This document shows, in pieces, positions 62,080 to 64,000 of a stretch of DNA of 64,000 nucleotides. This DNA is from QWHO01 sp021404945. GTDB lineage: Bacteria; Vulcanimicrobiota; Xenobia; Xenobiales; QWHO01. Each line of letters starts with the position of its first letter. Position 1 is the first letter of the stretch. The stretch lies in contig CAUJEN010000024.1 of NCBI GenBank assembly GCA_963169765.1, positions 78,237 to 142,236 on the forward strand, in the 5' to 3' direction. The translations under genes and the position numbers were made by a program. The notes below the pieces were generated by a model. It was given only the letters and a program-made list of their open reading frames with translations. It did not search any database and was not told the DNA's origin.

Positions 62080-62751
62080 ATGAGTTTCGAACGCCAGGTG
62101 GTGTGTCCTCACTGCAAGACCAACAATCTGGACACGGTGACCTCAGCGCCCTACATTCGGGGCTTCCTTCTGGCCTACACCTATGGAACCAAGCGCTTCG
62201 TGGGCTGCAACTCTTGCGTGAAGAAGCAGCTTCTGGGCGAAGCCGGGCTGAGCGCGCTCATCGGATGGTTCAGTATCACGTCAATGCTCGTCAATCCGAT
62301 GTGCATCCTCTGGAACGGCCTGCGGGCGCCTTTTCTGAGTCGGAATCCGGCTGCGGTCGAGAAGCTTTTCCGCGAGTTGGGAGTCAGCCCTGTTGAGGTC
62401 GACATCCCCAAAGTGGCGGCTGCTCTGGCAGCGTCGATGATCGCCGCCGATGGCAAGATCGAGCAGTCCGAGGTACAGATGGCGGTCGGCGTGGGTCAAC
62501 GGATCGTGGAGGGTTTCTCCCCCGAATATCTGATCCACTGCGTGAAAAATCACAGCACTCTGCCAAGCGCCGCTCACATGGCGGGAATGCTGGGCAACGA
62601 GCTGAGTGTGGAGGGCAAGCAAGTCATTTTGAAGTACCTGCTGGCGATCGCCGCCTCAGACGGCGAGATCGACCCCTCCGAGGTTCGCCTGCTCGAGGAC
62701 GTGGCGCGGGCCTTCGGACAGCCGGTCCCCGCCCTCGAGCCGGCCCAATAG
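62080..62751 (+). CDS. Zinc-ribbon plus TerB-like domain protein
   Basis: A 223-aa protein from the ATG at 62080. Residues 8-55 hold two C-x2-C pairs (VCPHCKTNN, GCNSCVKK) around an aromatic stretch, a zinc ribbon, with a hydrophobic segment (LSALIGWFSITSMLVNPMCI) after it. The C-terminal half has the acidic helical pattern of TerB/tellurite-resistance domains: AALAASMIAADGKIEQSEVQM and LLAIAASDGEIDPSEVRLLE, each with the D-G-x-I metal-binding motif. It may act as a metal-dependent envelope stress component. Located between two palindromic mosaics. Confidence 0.75.
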   Translation: MSFERQVVCPHCKTNNLDTVTSAPYIRGFLLAYTYGTKRFVGCNSCVKKQLLGEAGLSALIGWFSITSMLVNPMCILWNGLRAPFLSRNPAAVEKLFRELGVSPVEVDIPKVAAALAASMIAADGKIEQSEVQMAVGVGQRIVEGFSPEYLIHCVKNHSTLPSAAHMAGMLGNELSVEGKQVILKYLLAIAASDGEIDPSEVRLLEDVARAFGQPVPALEPAQ

Positions 62752-62783
62752 CAGTCCCGTCCTGGGCCAAGCTGCCCATCAGC

Positions 62784-62978
62784 GTGTTGCCCACGGCTCG
62801 CTTCGATCGGGCCTCGCTCGAGCAAGCGCTCGGTCCCCAGGGCGACTATACGGTCCAACCGGGAGGGCGCGAGCTGAAAAGCCCCATGCCCTCCGACCCG
62901 GCCGAGGCGGCGCGTTGCCTGGCCGCCGCTATGCTGCCCCTGCCGGCGAGCTATCCGGCCCCCTACTACCGCCTGTGA
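62784..62978 (+). CDS. Small hypothetical protein
   Basis: A 64-aa frame, GTG start, reading LPTARFDRASLEQALGPQGD and ending PASYPAPYYRL. Composition is plausible for coding but I recognise no family. It may instead be the tail of a broken gene, because the frame stays open upstream to the previous stop with protein-like sequence (PSWAKLPISV). Ends 42 nt before the BrxA-like gene. Confidence 0.4.
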   Translation: MLPTARFDRASLEQALGPQGDYTVQPGGRELKSPMPSDPAEAARCLAAAMLPLPASYPAPYYRL

Positions 62979-63020
62979 TCGCCCTTGAGAACCGCGCGAG
63001 GCCACCGAGATCCAACCCGC

Positions 63021-63530
63021 ATGCTGCGCCTGGGGCTGGGGGCCGAAGACAGCCGCGCCTACTGGGAGAACGCCAACCGCCAGCTCTCCGAGGCCGAGCG
63101 GGCGAAGGTCGCCTTCGAGGAACGCTGGTTCGGAAGTCGCACCATGGCCAGGGTGCGCTACCTGGTGAGCAACTTCATCCATCGCTACGACACCTACCCC
63201 CGGGCCCTGCAGGTGCTGCACCGCTGGAACCCGGTCGACCCACGCGAGCGCAACGTGCTGTGTCACTGGCACGTGCAGCTTTCCGACCCGCTCTACCGTG
63301 AGTTCACCGGCAGCATCCTGCCAGGGCGACGCCTTCACCCCGAGCCCACCATCGATCGCACCACCACACTGCGCTTCGTGGACCGCAAGACCGAGGGGCG
63401 CTGGGCCTCCTCCACCAGCCAGCGCATGGCGGCGGGTCTCTGGCCTGCGCCTGCGAGGCTCCCGGATCGGGATCTCCCGAGCTTCCGGCCCGGGCCACCC
63501 CGGAGCTCTCGCCCTTGGAGCGGACCCTGA
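63021..63530 (+). CDS. BrxA (DUF1819)-like protein, C terminus possibly frameshifted
   Basis: About 169 aa from the ATG at 63021; a TTG at 62985 would add 12 residues. The middle reads SRTMARVRYLVSNFIHRYDT, then NVLCHWHVQLSDPLYREFTG and EGRWASSTSQRMAAGL, a helical layout that recalls BrxA-type proteins of BREX defence loci. The match is from memory and weak. After residue 140 the frame becomes Arg/Pro-rich (PAPARLPDRDLPS), while another frame gives ACACEAPGSGSPELPARAT, so a single-base shift near 63440 is possible. No other BREX gene is in the window. The gene lies between two palindromic mosaics with nearly identical M1/M2 parts. Confidence 0.45.
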   Translation: MLRLGLGAEDSRAYWENANRQLSEAERAKVAFEERWFGSRTMARVRYLVSNFIHRYDTYPRALQVLHRWNPVDPRERNVLCHWHVQLSDPLYREFTGSILPGRRLHPEPTIDRTTTLRFVDRKTEGRWASSTSQRMAAGLWPAPARLPDRDLPSFRPGPPRSSRPWSGP

Positions 63531-63712
63531 TTGGCCCGCCTTGCTAACGCGCCCCGAGTGAGATCGTCGTTTCGAGCCCCTCGAACACTCGTTTCGGAGG
63601 TGGATACTCTTCAAAATTGAACTCACCTCACACCAGCTTGAAGGGACCTCAAAGGGTTGGGCGAGCTCCCCGAGGTCGCCGGAATGGAAGTCCTGTAGAG
63701 CTCTAGGAGCGC

Positions 63713-63848
63713 GGCCGGAAACCCCCTTGACACAGTTTTCCGGCTGCGCGACGCACAACATTTTGTGCTAGAAGTCCGGCCGCCTACAATATCTTGTGGT
63801 GGCGGAGGTTCCCTCCGACACCACATGGGGGTTTGCGGCCGGACTTCT
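63713..63848 (-). repeat. Palindromic repeat, modules M1-M2
   Basis: M1 inverted (63713-63754: CCGGAAACCCCC...TTTTCCGG) followed by CACAACATTTTGTGCT, then M2 with 14-nt perfect arms AGAAGTCCGGCCGC (63770-63783) and GCGGCCGGACTTCT (63835-63848) around a hairpin GTGGTGGCGGAGG/CCTCCGACACCAC. About 95 nt from 63701 on are nearly identical to 61521 onward. The 63531-63700 stretch before it shows nothing recognised. Confidence 0.82.
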
Positions 63849-63884
63849 AGCGGAGACTGCCCCCACCTGAAATCGGAGGATGCC

Positions 63885-64000
63885 ATGAAAGCACTGAAAC
63901 AGCGTTCCATCGACTGGGCCGAGGCCTGTGAGGGAGTTCCCGCCGAGGACTTCCTCGAGGACATGCCGCTGCCGGCACAGCTCGACGAGGCCGTGGAGGT
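63885..64000 (+). CDS. Unknown protein, N-terminal fragment (cut by window edge)
   Basis: The first 38 codons of a gene with GGAGGA 4 nt before the ATG. It reads MKALKQRSIDWAEACEGVP, then EDFLEDMPLPAQLDEAVE: charged, helical, no signal peptide. Too short to assign. Confidence 0.6.
   Translation, partial: MKALKQRSIDWAEACEGVPAEDFLEDMPLPAQLDEAVE

Overview
The window is high-GC bacterial DNA, densely coding, with many GTG and TTG starts and many 1-8 nt gene overlaps (ATGA, GTGA, TTGA, TAATG). The organism cannot be named with confidence. Pilin-type genes, a lipoprotein, eukaryote-like Ser/Thr kinases (one fused to WD40 repeats), a MoxR/DUF58/VWA/ABC locus, and an L27 protein with an N-terminal extension resembling the Prp-processed form of Terrabacteria suggest a complex, possibly diderm member of an under-sampled lineage such as an Eremiobacterota- or Armatimonadota-like group. 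This is inference, not a classification. No rRNA, tRNA, CRISPR array, integrase or transposase was seen.

Layout. 1-7.2 kb: a truncated kinase diverges from a calcium-binding-repeat protein across a region carrying four 11-bp direct repeats that look like a PhoP/PhoB box. Next is a leftward group of a 341-aa protein, a 1359-aa alpha-solenoid protein and a PilP-like lipoprotein. 7.2-14.5 kb: an OB-like secreted protein, a DUF6930/DUF7309-like protein, then an envelope polysaccharide set (acyltransferase 3, GT-C glycosyltransferase with TPRs, MBOAT O-acyltransferase, SGNH-like partner). 14.6-18.4 kb: a type IV pilus/type II secretion set of three pseudopilin-like proteins and a GspF/PilC platform protein that lacks the usual N-terminal segment. 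18.4-24.6 kb: PLP decarboxylase, a 34-aa Cys-rich leader ORF coupled to an epimerase-DoxX-like fusion, a DUF2269-like membrane protein, a zinc-ribbon/kinase/WD40 protein, a 53-aa stand-alone copy of the missing GspF N-terminal segment, and a UspA protein.

24.7-37.2 kb: accessory and signalling genes. These are a two-motif solenoid protein, a 16-residue tandem-repeat Gly/Pro protein, a CubicO-NamZ fusion operon, a SpoIIE-type phosphatase, a PQQ-like propeller, a WYL regulator, a DUF2156 aminoacyl-lipid synthase and EF-hand proteins. 37.2-40.3 kb: the core rpmA-obg operon with a good promoter, followed by a cupin and an M48 protease whose frames overlap. 40.4-52.9 kb: a tightly coupled nine-gene MoxR/ABC/DUF58/VWA operon. 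52.9-64 kb: Uma2 nuclease, an MNT-HEPN toxin-antitoxin pair, a calpain/papain-like protease with a poly-Ser head, coiled-coil and TPR proteins, a deaminase, an RluA pseudouridine synthase, a zinc-ribbon/TerB-like protein, and a possibly broken BrxA-like gene.

Two themes cut across the regions. First, four proteins of different architecture end with a similar short motif around VVGGVRL. Second, a mosaic family of nested palindromes (modules M1-M6) recurs at 24.7, 26.6, 54.4, 61.5 and 63.7 kb, always between genes and without a transposase.
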